DNA from: Terriglobia bacterium | Lineage (GTDB): Bacteria > Acidobacteriota > Terriglobia > Terriglobales > Acidobacteriaceae | NCBI GenBank assembly: GCA_021324365.1 | Contig: JAJPJE010000042.1 | Coordinates: 84,919 to 148,918 of the forward strand | Direction of reading: 5' to 3' | DNA length: 64,000 bases | Shown: piece by piece, positions 27,886-35,876 of the stretch | Layout of the letters: every line of letters begins with the position of its first letter | How positions within the stretch are numbered: position 1 is the stretch's first letter | Translations under genes and position numbers: made by a program | The notes under the pieces: model-generated | Seen by the model: the letters and a program-made list of their open reading frames with translations, nothing else | What the model was told of the DNA's origin: nothing | The model's database searches: none

Positions 27886-29838
27886 TTACATTACCGGCGG
27901 CACGCTGATCCCCATGACTGCAAGCAAGCTGATCAGTTCGCGCCTTGCGATTGCAGCCGTCGCCAGCAGGAAATGCTTCCGGGCGGGGTCGGCTTCGGTG
28001 AGAATGTGATGCCGATGGTAAAAATTGTTGAAAAGCTGCGCCAGTTGAAATGCGTGCTTGGCCGCGTAGGCCGGCTCGGTGGTGGTGATACATTGCTCGA
28101 GGACGGTGGAAGTCTTTGATGCAGCAAGCCAGACTTCCCAGATTTCATTTCCTGTTTCGCCTTCAAGGTACTTGCCGAAATCGGCGGCTTCGGCCAGCAC
28201 CTGCTCCGGCGTGAGGCCTGCTTTACGGAAAATGTTCGTGGCTCGAACAACCGCATATTGTGCGTAGGGACCGGTCTCTCCCTCGAAGCTCAATGCTTCC
28301 TTGAAATCGAAGGCGATGACGGAAGTCTTCGTGAACTTCAGCATGAAATAGCGAAGGGCGCCGACGCCAATTTGTGTGGCAATTGCGGCGCGTTCGTCAT
28401 CGGGCAGTTCCGGATGGCGGATATCGACTTCTTTCTGAGCGCTCGAAATGAGACGGTCGATCAGATCGTCGGCTTTGACACCAAAGCCGCGACGCCCGGA
28501 CACTTCAATGTAGGGCTTGCCCATCTCATCTTCGGAAAGTGGATAACCCATTTCGCTGGCACAGCGAGGAGTGAGCGCGACCATCTCATAAGAAAAGTGC
28601 GTGTAATGATCGGCGGCATTGGTGTATCCGAGCGCCCGAAGCGCTTCAACCACCGTGTTCTGCGCCTCTGCCTGGCGAGTATCAATGACGTTGTAGATGG
28701 CGCTGACGTCGCCAAAGTGGGGATGCTTGGGCTCGCCTTTCATAGCCGAGATCCAGCATTGCACCCCCGTCGGGTAACGATAGAACTTGCAATAACCGAA
28801 GTCGCGGCCGAGCAATCCGAACTTCCACAGGTGATAGGCGATGTCCTTACCGACGTAGCCGACAGTTCCGTTGGAGCGCACGATAACCTTTGTGTCGTCG
28901 TCCGTCAGTTCGTCAGGCTTTTTATTCAGCGCCGAAGGACGTTTCATTACCCAGCAGCCGGAATTCTTGCCCCCGCTTTCCAGATAGAGAACGCCCTTTT
29001 CTTTCATTTGTCTGAAGGCAAGATCCCAGAAATGGAGGTGCAGAATTTCGCTCTCTCGCGGAAGGAAGTCGTATTCGATCGAGAGCCGATCCATGGTTTC
29101 AAGGTGACGGCGAAGCACCGCAGTGGAGATCAGATCCGCAATCTGAGCGATTTCGTTGTTACCTTCCTCGATCGCGTGCAGAGTCTCAGCTCGCTTGTCG
29201 AGATTCTTCTTGTCTTCTTCGTACCAGGAAGAAGCCGCAGCATACACATCCCAACAAATGTAGTCGAAACGCGGTTGCTGGATCAGAGCTTCAATGTCCG
29301 CCTTCGTTTTCTTTTCCAATTCTCGGAAGCCAACAACTACGTCCGCGACCTGCACGCCGGTGTTGTCAATGTAGTTCTGAACATCGACGGGGTAGCCGCT
29401 GCAGCGCAACAGGCGAACGAACGTGTCTCCGAGGATGGCATTGCGCAGATGTCCGATATGCGCCGCCTTGTTGGGATTGATGGAACTATGCTCCACCAGA
29501 ATTTTGCGTCGATCAGCGGCGAGCGAGGGGAATTCGCTTTTGATCAGCGCTAGGGCGGCTTCAGCACGACAAAGCCGAGCGTTGATATAACCTGCACCAG
29601 CGACTTCCAATCGTTCGAAGCCCGGTATCTTGCCGATTCCGGCAACCAGTTCCTCGGCGATCTTGCGAGGAGCCTTCCGGAGCCGCTTCGCCAGTTCGAA
29701 CGAGAGCGGCAGGGCATACTCGCCGAATTCCACCTTAGGTGGTTGTTCAATGACGACGGTGGGCAGGTCGAGTCCATACTGCTCCTGAAGGAACTTGCGA
29801 ACGCGGTCGATAAGAAGGCGCTGAAAATAGAGGTACAA
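27886..29838 (-). CDS. argS: Arginyl-tRNA synthetase
   Basis: A 650-residue class I tRNA synthetase that charges tRNA-Arg. The HIGH motif is at residues 127-130 within AAHIGHLRNAILGD, and the N-terminal additional domain starts at residue 1 (MYLYFQRLLIDRVRKFL). The C-terminal anticodon-binding helices end with QLFNNFYHRHHILT, typical of ArgRS. Only a TTG start is available, because an in-frame stop lies shortly upstream and no ATG or GTG is in frame. The gene diverges from larC with a spacer of about 160 nt. Confidence 0.96.
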   Translation of the reverse strand: MYLYFQRLLIDRVRKFLQEQYGLDLPTVVIEQPPKVEFGEYALPLSFELAKRLRKAPRKIAEELVAGIGKIPGFERLEVAGAGYINARLCRAEAALALIKSEFPSLAADRRKILVEHSSINPNKAAHIGHLRNAILGDTFVRLLRCSGYPVDVQNYIDNTGVQVADVVVGFRELEKKTKADIEALIQQPRFDYICWDVYAAASSWYEEDKKNLDKRAETLHAIEEGNNEIAQIADLISTAVLRRHLETMDRLSIEYDFLPRESEILHLHFWDLAFRQMKEKGVLYLESGGKNSGCWVMKRPSALNKKPDELTDDDTKVIVRSNGTVGYVGKDIAYHLWKFGLLGRDFGYCKFYRYPTGVQCWISAMKGEPKHPHFGDVSAIYNVIDTRQAEAQNTVVEALRALGYTNAADHYTHFSYEMVALTPRCASEMGYPLSEDEMGKPYIEVSGRRGFGVKADDLIDRLISSAQKEVDIRHPELPDDERAAIATQIGVGALRYFMLKFTKTSVIAFDFKEALSFEGETGPYAQYAVVRATNIFRKAGLTPEQVLAEAADFGKYLEGETGNEIWEVWLAASKTSTVLEQCITTTEPAYAAKHAFQLAQLFNNFYHRHHILTEADPARKHFLLATAAIARRELISLLAVMGISVPPVM

Positions 29839-29998
29839 GCGGCAGAAATCCCCGTAAGCTGCTGAATAAACAAGCGATTATAGCAGAGTAGAAATGGCGT
29901 TCCGGTTTGACGCACTAAGGGCGCTTACCTATGATGGAGCTTTGAAGTGACGGTGAAGCGCTGACTGTGCAGCCTTCCTCTTCGAAGATTCCAAGTCC

Positions 29999-31333
29999 AT
30001 GCGAATCGCTTACCTCGACTGTTTCAGTGGCATCAGTGGCGACATGTTTATGGGCGCTCTGCTCGATGCCGGGGTGTCTCAGAAGCTGCTTGAGGACGCA
30101 GTGGCTGCCCTGAACGTCGGTGCCAGGCTCGAAATCTCCAAAATCAAAAAGGGCGGGCTGGCAGCTACCAAGGCTGATGTCTGGGTGGCGGGCGAAAAGG
30201 ATCAACCCCTGGAACAGTACTGGGCAGAGCACGGGCAAGTCCCCGGCCATGCTCGCGGGCATCATGGTCATGATCATGTCCGTAGCCGTGATCATGACCA
30301 CGAGCACGATATCGCTGAACAGGAATGTTCGCATCATGTGAGCCATCACCATGAGCATGTCCACGGCCGCGGGCTCAAAGAGATTCGGCAGATCATCAGT
30401 TCCGCGACGATCAGCGCTGCAGCTAAAAAAACGGCCGTTGCGATTTTCGAGAATCTGGGTGCGGCTGAAGCCAAGGTGCACAATACAGCTATCGAGAGCA
30501 TTCATTTTCACGAGGTCGGTGCGGTGGATGCAATGGTCGATATCGTGTGTGCGGCGGTAGGATCCGAAGCACTCGGAGTTGACGAGTGGGTTTGTTCGCC
30601 GCTGAACGTCGGCGGTGGGACCGTAAAGTGCGCGCATGGGATTCTGCCGGTGCCTCCCCCGGCGGTGGTGGAATTGCTAAAAGGAATTCCGACGTACTCG
30701 TCAGGCATTCAGAAGGAACTGGTTACACCTACGGGCGCGGCGATCGTGAAGACACTTGCAGTGCAGTTCGGATCGTTTCCAGCCATGAGAGTGAACACAT
30801 CCGCGTACGGCGCAGGCAGCCGCGATTTGCCCAGCCAGCCAAATGTCCTTCGATTGGTTGTCGGCGAGAGTTCGGCGTCGGCGGGAGTTACTCCGGAGAT
30901 TATTTCAGTGATTGAGGCGAATCTCGACGATCTGAACCCGCAGGTGTTCGGTTACGTAATGGATCGGCTGTTCGCGGCGGATGCGCTCGATGTTTTCGGT
31001 ACACCAGTGCAGATGAAGAAGGGCCGTCCTGGAATGGTGCTTACCGTGCTCGCGCGTCCAGAGCAAGCGCCGGAGATGTCGAAGATCATCTTCTCCGAAA
31101 CGACAACCCTCGGCGTGCGCATGCGTGACGAACGCCGCCAGGTATTGCAGAGGCGTTCGACAGCCGTGCAGACGCAGTGGGGCGAGGTGCGCATGAAAAT
31201 CGCGAACCTGAACGGATCGGTAACGAACTATGCGCCCGAGTATGAAGATTGCCGGCGAATCGCCGAAGAGAAAGGCGTCCCGCTCAAGAGCGTGATGCAG
31301 GAAGCCATACGGCTGTACCTCCAGAATGGATAA
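29999..31333 (+). CDS. larC: Nickel pincer cofactor biosynthesis protein LarC
   Basis: A 444-residue protein starting MRIAYLDCFSGISGDM, the LarC (DUF111) signature. LarC inserts nickel into the pyridinium dithiocarboxylate cofactor, making the nickel pincer used by lactate racemase-type enzymes. Residues about 84-124 form a His-rich stretch alternating with Asp and Gly, likely a metal-binding loop. Here the protein is a single unbroken frame, unlike lactobacilli where larC is made from two frames by slippage. larA and larB are not in this window. The stop overlaps the metG start by 8 nt. Confidence 0.92.
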   Translation: MRIAYLDCFSGISGDMFMGALLDAGVSQKLLEDAVAALNVGARLEISKIKKGGLAATKADVWVAGEKDQPLEQYWAEHGQVPGHARGHHGHDHVRSRDHDHEHDIAEQECSHHVSHHHEHVHGRGLKEIRQIISSATISAAAKKTAVAIFENLGAAEAKVHNTAIESIHFHEVGAVDAMVDIVCAAVGSEALGVDEWVCSPLNVGGGTVKCAHGILPVPPPAVVELLKGIPTYSSGIQKELVTPTGAAIVKTLAVQFGSFPAMRVNTSAYGAGSRDLPSQPNVLRLVVGESSASAGVTPEIISVIEANLDDLNPQVFGYVMDRLFAADALDVFGTPVQMKKGRPGMVLTVLARPEQAPEMSKIIFSETTTLGVRMRDERRQVLQRRSTAVQTQWGEVRMKIANLNGSVTNYAPEYEDCRRIAEEKGVPLKSVMQEAIRLYLQNG

Positions 31334-33344
31334 AAAGTTCTACATCACCACTCCCATCTATTACGTGAACGCGCGACCGCATATCGGGCATGCGTACACC
31401 ACGATCACCTGCGACACGATTGCTCGACGCCATCGTATGCTGGGCGATGACACATATTTCCTCACCGGCACGGACGAGCACGGAATCAAGATCGAGCGCG
31501 CTGCGACGGCGCAGGGAATTACGCCGAAGCAGTTGGCGGATGATGTTTCGGCTGCGTTCCGCGGTCTGTGGGACCGCATGGGAATTACCTACGACCAGTT
31601 CATACGCACCACGGATGATTGTCACAAACTCGGAGTTCAAGAGTTGTTCCGGGTACTGCAGAAAAACGGCTACATATATAAGGATTCATACACCGGACAG
31701 TATTGCGTTTACGACGAAATGTTCGTGGAGGCTGCGCCAGGAGCCCCATGTCCGGAATGCGGTCGTCCCACTGAGACGATCAGCGAAGAAAACTACTTCT
31801 TCAAGCTCTCGGCCTTTGAAGACAAGTTGCTGAAGCTCTACGCCGAAAACCCGGATTTTATCCGCCCGGAAACGCGTCGCAACGAGGTGATTTCGTTTGT
31901 GCGTAGCGGCCTGCGCGATCTCTCCATCAGTCGCAGCACGTTTAAATGGGGCATACCGGTTCCTGGTGATCCGAAGCACGTGATTTACGTATGGTTGGAT
32001 GCCCTCAGCAATTACATTACGGCGCTCGGTTATGGCCAGAAAGACCACGCGAAGTTCGATCGCTACTGGCCTGCGGATGTGCACATGATCGGCAAAGAGA
32101 TCGTGCGCTTCCATTGCGTCTACTGGCCGGCGTTTCTGATGGCAGCGGGAATTCCGCTGCCCAAGGGAATTGTCGCGCACGGGTGGTTACTGTTTGAGCA
32201 GAGCAAGATGTCGAAATCGCGCGGGAATATTGTGCGGGCGGAGACGATTCTCGACGTGCTCGGTGCCGATGCATTACGTTATTTTCTGCTGCGGGAAGTC
32301 GCTTTCGGACAGGACGGATCGTTTTCTTTCGACGCGTTGGTTCAACGGTACAACTCCGATCTGGCTAATGATCTTGGGAATCTTGCGAGCAGAACTCTAA
32401 CCATGATCGGGCGGTATTTCGGCGAGCAGGTGCCAGATGGGGCGGCGGGGAAGAATGCCGCGGATGAAGCAGTCGCGGGATTGGCACGCACAACGATCAG
32501 CGACTTCGATACGCACTTCGAGCAGTTTCAGTTCTCTCGTGCGCTGGAATCCGCATGGGCACTCGTAGGCGCGGTAAACAAGTATCTGGTCGAAAATGAG
32601 CCTTGGGTGGTTGCCGAGAAAAACGATGATGCTGCCCGCTCCCGCCTGGGAGCGATTCTCTACACAGCGGCGGAAGCTCTGCGTTTGGTAACCGCTCTTA
32701 TCCATCCAGTTATTCCGGATTCGACAGCGAGGATTTGGACGCAACTCGGATTGCATGACATTCGCAAGTGCCGTCCCACGGATTTGCAATGGGGACGACT
32801 GAAGCCTGGAACGAAGCTGGGCAAAGTAGAACCCGTATTTCCACGCGCCGATAAGAGCGCGATTGAAAGGATGCAACACTTGGAAGAGAAGGATCGGCCG
32901 GGAACGCCGGCCGCGGAACCGAAGCAGGAGCCTGCAGGAACTGGAGCGCAGGCAGGTCAGCCGGCAACACAAGCAGTTGCCTCGGGCGTTCAGGCCTCAG
33001 ACAATGACCAGAAGATAGCGATCGACGACTTCCTGAAGATCGATCTACGTGTGGCGCAGATCAAAGTTGCCGAACCTGTTAAAGGAGCGGACAAACTGCT
33101 GCGCCTTGAAGTTGATCTTGGTTACGAGCAGCGGCAGATACTTGCAGGCATCGCCAAGTACTACGATCCGCAATCACTGATCGGAAGGAAGATCGTAATT
33201 GTGGCTAATCTCGCGCCTCGCAAGATGCGCGGACTTGAATCGAATGGCATGTTGCTCGCAGCGTCATTGCCGAGTGATGAGAACGGAAAGCCGGTACTGG
33301 CCAGTTTTCTGGAAGATGTGCCGCTCGGAGCAAAACTCAAATGA
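31326..33344 (+). CDS. metG: Methionyl-tRNA synthetase with C-terminal tRNA-binding domain
   Basis: A 672-residue MetRS. The class I motif PHIGHAYTT starts near residue 19, the zinc-knuckle region with PCPECG is near 140, and KMSKSRGN near 295. Residues about 565-672 form the OB-fold tRNA-binding domain (DFLKIDLRVAQIKVAEPV), which dimerises and increases tRNA affinity. An Ala/Gln/Thr/Pro-rich linker of about 45 residues joins it. The ATG overlaps the end of larC, and tatD and yajQ follow closely, so this is a housekeeping operon. Confidence 0.97.
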   Translation: MDKKFYITTPIYYVNARPHIGHAYTTITCDTIARRHRMLGDDTYFLTGTDEHGIKIERAATAQGITPKQLADDVSAAFRGLWDRMGITYDQFIRTTDDCHKLGVQELFRVLQKNGYIYKDSYTGQYCVYDEMFVEAAPGAPCPECGRPTETISEENYFFKLSAFEDKLLKLYAENPDFIRPETRRNEVISFVRSGLRDLSISRSTFKWGIPVPGDPKHVIYVWLDALSNYITALGYGQKDHAKFDRYWPADVHMIGKEIVRFHCVYWPAFLMAAGIPLPKGIVAHGWLLFEQSKMSKSRGNIVRAETILDVLGADALRYFLLREVAFGQDGSFSFDALVQRYNSDLANDLGNLASRTLTMIGRYFGEQVPDGAAGKNAADEAVAGLARTTISDFDTHFEQFQFSRALESAWALVGAVNKYLVENEPWVVAEKNDDAARSRLGAILYTAAEALRLVTALIHPVIPDSTARIWTQLGLHDIRKCRPTDLQWGRLKPGTKLGKVEPVFPRADKSAIERMQHLEEKDRPGTPAAEPKQEPAGTGAQAGQPATQAVASGVQASDNDQKIAIDDFLKIDLRVAQIKVAEPVKGADKLLRLEVDLGYEQRQILAGIAKYYDPQSLIGRKIVIVANLAPRKMRGLESNGMLLAASLPSDENGKPVLASFLEDVPLGAKLK

Positions 33345-33353
33345 CTAGTTAGG

Positions 33354-33406
33354 GGCTAGTGGTGAGTGGCTGGAACAGACTAACCACTAATTACCGACTA
33401 CTAGCC
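33354..33406. repeat. Degenerate heptamer repeat between metG and tatD (mirrored halves)
   Basis: The + strand reads GGCTAGT, GGTGAGT, GGCTGGA and then, after 4 nt, ACTAACC, ACTAATT, ACCGACT, ACTAGCC. The second set is the complement of the first kind (GGCTAGT is the reverse complement of ACTAGCC), so the two halves can pair. It starts 9 nt after the metG stop. Confidence 0.7.
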
Positions 33407-33417
33407 ACGGTCTTTCC

Positions 33418-34233
33418 ATGTACATCGATTCCCATTGCCATCTTGAGGGGCCGAAGTTCGCGCAGGATCGCGACGAAGTCATTCGTCGCGCGCAGCAGGC
33501 CGGTGTGGAAGCTGTGCTGGCGATTGGAAATGGTGACGGTCCCGACGAAGTTGACTGCGCGATCCGCCTGGCGGAATCGAATCGATCCAAAGTAAAGGTT
33601 TACGCCAGCTTGGGAGTTCATCCGCATGAGGCACGGCTCGTCAAGAACAAGCATTATGACCGGATGCAAGAACTGGCGAGTAATCCCAATGTGATTGCAT
33701 GGGGTGAGATCGGCCTCGATTACTACTATGACCATTCGCCTTGCGACACACAGAAAGAAGTCTTCATACGGCAGATGGAACTGGCGCGGGTTGCCAAGTT
33801 GCCCATCATCATTCATTGCCGTCCGTCGCAAAGCTCCGACGATGCTTGGCAGGACTGCCTTGCGCTGATCCGCGAACACTGGATTTCCAGTGGCATAGGT
33901 GGCGTGCTTCACTGCTTTACCGGCGAGAAGCACCACGCAACTGCAGCACTCGACATGGGGTTTGTGATCTCCTTTGCGGGGAACGTTACCTATCCCAAAG
34001 CGCAAAACATTCGCGACGCGGCAGCAATGGTCCCCGCAGATCGATTCTTCATTGAAACCGACTCACCCTACCTGGCTCCGGTCCCGCATCGAGGAAAACG
34101 CAATGAGCCGGCATTTGTAACCGAAACCGCACGCGTAATTGCTCCGTTGCGTGGCTTATCCGGAGAAGACGTCGGGCGGCAGAGCGCGGAGAATTTTCGG
34201 AGGTTTTTCGGCTTGCGAAATACGGTTAGTTAA
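33418..34233 (+). CDS. TatD family metal-dependent hydrolase (3'-5' DNase/RNase)
   Basis: A 271-residue TIM-barrel metallohydrolase. It begins with the metal-binding DSHCHLE and has GEIGLDYYYDH near residue 99, IIHCRPS near 137, HCFTGEK near 163 and the terminal FIETDSPYLAPVPHRG. TatD enzymes act as Mg-dependent nucleases in DNA repair and RNA turnover, or as D-Tyr-tRNA deacylases. It follows metG after a heptamer repeat, a common gene order in many bacteria. Nothing in the sequence is unusual. Confidence 0.93.
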   Translation: MYIDSHCHLEGPKFAQDRDEVIRRAQQAGVEAVLAIGNGDGPDEVDCAIRLAESNRSKVKVYASLGVHPHEARLVKNKHYDRMQELASNPNVIAWGEIGLDYYYDHSPCDTQKEVFIRQMELARVAKLPIIIHCRPSQSSDDAWQDCLALIREHWISSGIGGVLHCFTGEKHHATAALDMGFVISFAGNVTYPKAQNIRDAAAMVPADRFFIETDSPYLAPVPHRGKRNEPAFVTETARVIAPLRGLSGEDVGRQSAENFRRFFGLRNTVS

Positions 34234-34262
34234 AACGGTTCCATAGCGTAAACTAAACGGTT

Positions 34263-34760
34263 ATGCCCGAGAACACCTTCGACATCGTCAGTAAAATCGA
34301 TCTACAGGAAGTGAGCAACGCGATTCAGCAGGCGCTCAAAGAGATCCAGACGCGTTTCGATCTGAAAGGTACCCATTCGGACGTAAAACTCGAGGGCAAA
34401 GATGCCATCATGCTTGCTTCTTCGGACGATTACAAGCTGAAGGCCGTAAATGACATACTGCAGGGCAAATTGGTCAAGCGTGGGGTTCCGCTGAAAGGGT
34501 TGTCCTACGGCGCAATCGAACCGGCGGCCGGCAGCACCGTGCGCCAGAAGATCACGTTGCAGCAGGGCATTCCTGTGGAGAAGGCCCGCGATATTGTAAA
34601 GACGATCAAGGACTCAAAGAAGAAGGTCCAGGCTTCCATCCAGGGCGATGTGGTGCGCGTGAGCGGCAAAGATCGCGACACGCTGCAGGAAGTGATCGCG
34701 CTACTTCGACAGAGGGATTTCGGAATTGATATGCAGTTCACGAACTATCGTTCGACTTAG
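34263..34760 (+). CDS. YajQ family protein (UPF0234, cyclic di-GMP/nucleotide-binding)
   Basis: A 165-residue protein that matches the YajQ pattern: starting MPENTFDIVSKIDLQEVSNA, with FDLKGTHSDVKLEG and QGDVVRVSGKDRDTLQEVIAL, and ending RDFGIDMQFTNYR. The two ferredoxin-like domains of YajQ bind nucleic acid or nucleotide; some members bind cyclic di-GMP and act as transcription co-factors. It starts 29 nt after tatD and stops 37 nt before the polyprenyl synthase. A c-di-GMP role here is inferred from the family. Confidence 0.93.
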   Translation: MPENTFDIVSKIDLQEVSNAIQQALKEIQTRFDLKGTHSDVKLEGKDAIMLASSDDYKLKAVNDILQGKLVKRGVPLKGLSYGAIEPAAGSTVRQKITLQQGIPVEKARDIVKTIKDSKKKVQASIQGDVVRVSGKDRDTLQEVIALLRQRDFGIDMQFTNYRST

Positions 34761-34797
34761 TGAGGCAACACGCATCGGGGTGCGGGAAGGCGAGTGT

Positions 34798-35787
34798 TTG
34801 GCGACTTCAGCGACAAGTAGCGCTAAAGAAGTTTTTGATCTGCTGCGCGACGATCTTCAGGCGATCGAACGCGAGTTCGGCAAGGAAACCTTGTCCGATG
34901 TTCGCGTGATCACGGAGATAGGGGAGTATCTGCGCGCCGGCGGCGGAAAACGATTGCGCCCAGCCTTACTTCTGCTTTCCGCGAAGCTGTTCGGCTGCCA
35001 CGGATCGACACCCATTCGGCTTGGGGTAGTCGTCGAGATTATTCATACCGCCACATTGGTGCACGATGACATCATCGACGAAGCGGATACGCGCCGTGGA
35101 CGCGCCGCTGCGAATACCAGGTGGGGCAATTCCAAATGCGTACTGGCGGGTGACTGGTTGTACATGCAATCGTTCAAGATTGCTGTCCAGGAGCGCAATT
35201 TCCGCATTCTCGATGTGCTCACCGATTTAACACAGCAGATGGTCGAAGGCGAACTGCTGCAGATCGAGAAATTGGGCAAGACGATCTCCGAAAAAGAGCA
35301 CCTCGATCTGATCTATCGAAAAACCGCCTGCCTGTTTTCCGTCTGCATGCGACTGGGCGGGATCGTTGGCGGCGCTACGCCCGAGCAGGAGGAAGCAGTC
35401 TCTTCGTACGGGCGCAATCTGGGAATGGCCTTCCAGATAGTAGATGATGTGCTTGATCTCACTGCATCGGAAGATGTACTGGGTAAGCCGGTGGCAAGCG
35501 ATCTACGGGAAGGCAAAGCGACACTCGCGGTGATCCATGCACTCGACCGTTGCACGGGCGCTGAACGCAAGCAGATAGAAAAAGTTCTGCAGGATCGGGC
35601 ATTCAACGGGGTTACTCACCGGCACGTTCTCGACATATTGGAGCATTACGGGTCGCTTGATGCTGCCATGAGTCAGGCTGCTGATTATGCGGCTGCTGCG
35701 AGGAAAGCTATCTGCATTTTTCCTGACTCCGAATACAAGCGCGCCCTTCTGTGGGCTCCGGATTTCGTCGTAGCAAGAAATTCGTAG
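34798..35787 (+). CDS. Polyprenyl (octaprenyl/solanesyl-type) diphosphate synthase
   Basis: The TTG at 34798 has a well-placed GGGAAGG (34784-34790) and is preferred; a GTG at 34780 and a TTG at 34726 are alternatives. From 34798 the protein has 329 residues. The two Asp-rich motifs of trans-prenyltransferases are present: LVHDDIIDEADTRRGR near residue 84 and QIVDDVLDLT near residue 213. It condenses isopentenyl diphosphate with an allylic primer to form a long prenyl chain, probably for menaquinone. It is the last gene of the larC-metG-tatD-yajQ run. Confidence 0.9.
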   Translation: MATSATSSAKEVFDLLRDDLQAIEREFGKETLSDVRVITEIGEYLRAGGGKRLRPALLLLSAKLFGCHGSTPIRLGVVVEIIHTATLVHDDIIDEADTRRGRAAANTRWGNSKCVLAGDWLYMQSFKIAVQERNFRILDVLTDLTQQMVEGELLQIEKLGKTISEKEHLDLIYRKTACLFSVCMRLGGIVGGATPEQEEAVSSYGRNLGMAFQIVDDVLDLTASEDVLGKPVASDLREGKATLAVIHALDRCTGAERKQIEKVLQDRAFNGVTHRHVLDILEHYGSLDAAMSQAADYAAAARKAICIFPDSEYKRALLWAPDFVVARNS

Positions 35788-35791
35788 AAAC

Positions 35792-35819
35792 CAGTGAATA
35801 AGTGGCAGTGGTTAATGGT
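35792..35819. repeat. Degenerate heptamer repeat after the polyprenyl synthase gene
   Basis: Four units, CAGTGAA, TAAGTGG, CAGTGGT, TAATGGT, start 5 nt after the stop codon. Units 1+2 and 3+4 form a 14-bp doublet repeated with four substitutions. Confidence 0.6.
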
Positions 35820-35825
35820 GAGTCT

Positions 35826-35860
35826 CCCACCCACGATCCAAATGAAGGATGGAGGGTGGG
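35826..35860. terminator. Inverted repeat between convergent polyprenyl synthase and DUF885 genes
   Basis: CCCACCC and GGGTGGG pair with 21 nt between, and a short inner ATCC/GGAT pair sits in the loop. It lies between two convergent genes; no T-run follows, so it is only a candidate. Confidence 0.35.
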
Positions 35861-35876
35861 GTCCCCGAACGGTTCT

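Noticed and set aside
28258..29553. A 431-codon open frame antisense to argS
   Set aside because: Same reason: fully covered by a well-identified gene on the other strand, no recognisable motifs.
30265..30300. Perfect 12-bp inverted repeat inside larC
   Set aside because: The arms fall in a His/Asp-coding run (CAT, GAT), which is naturally self-complementary; coding explains it.
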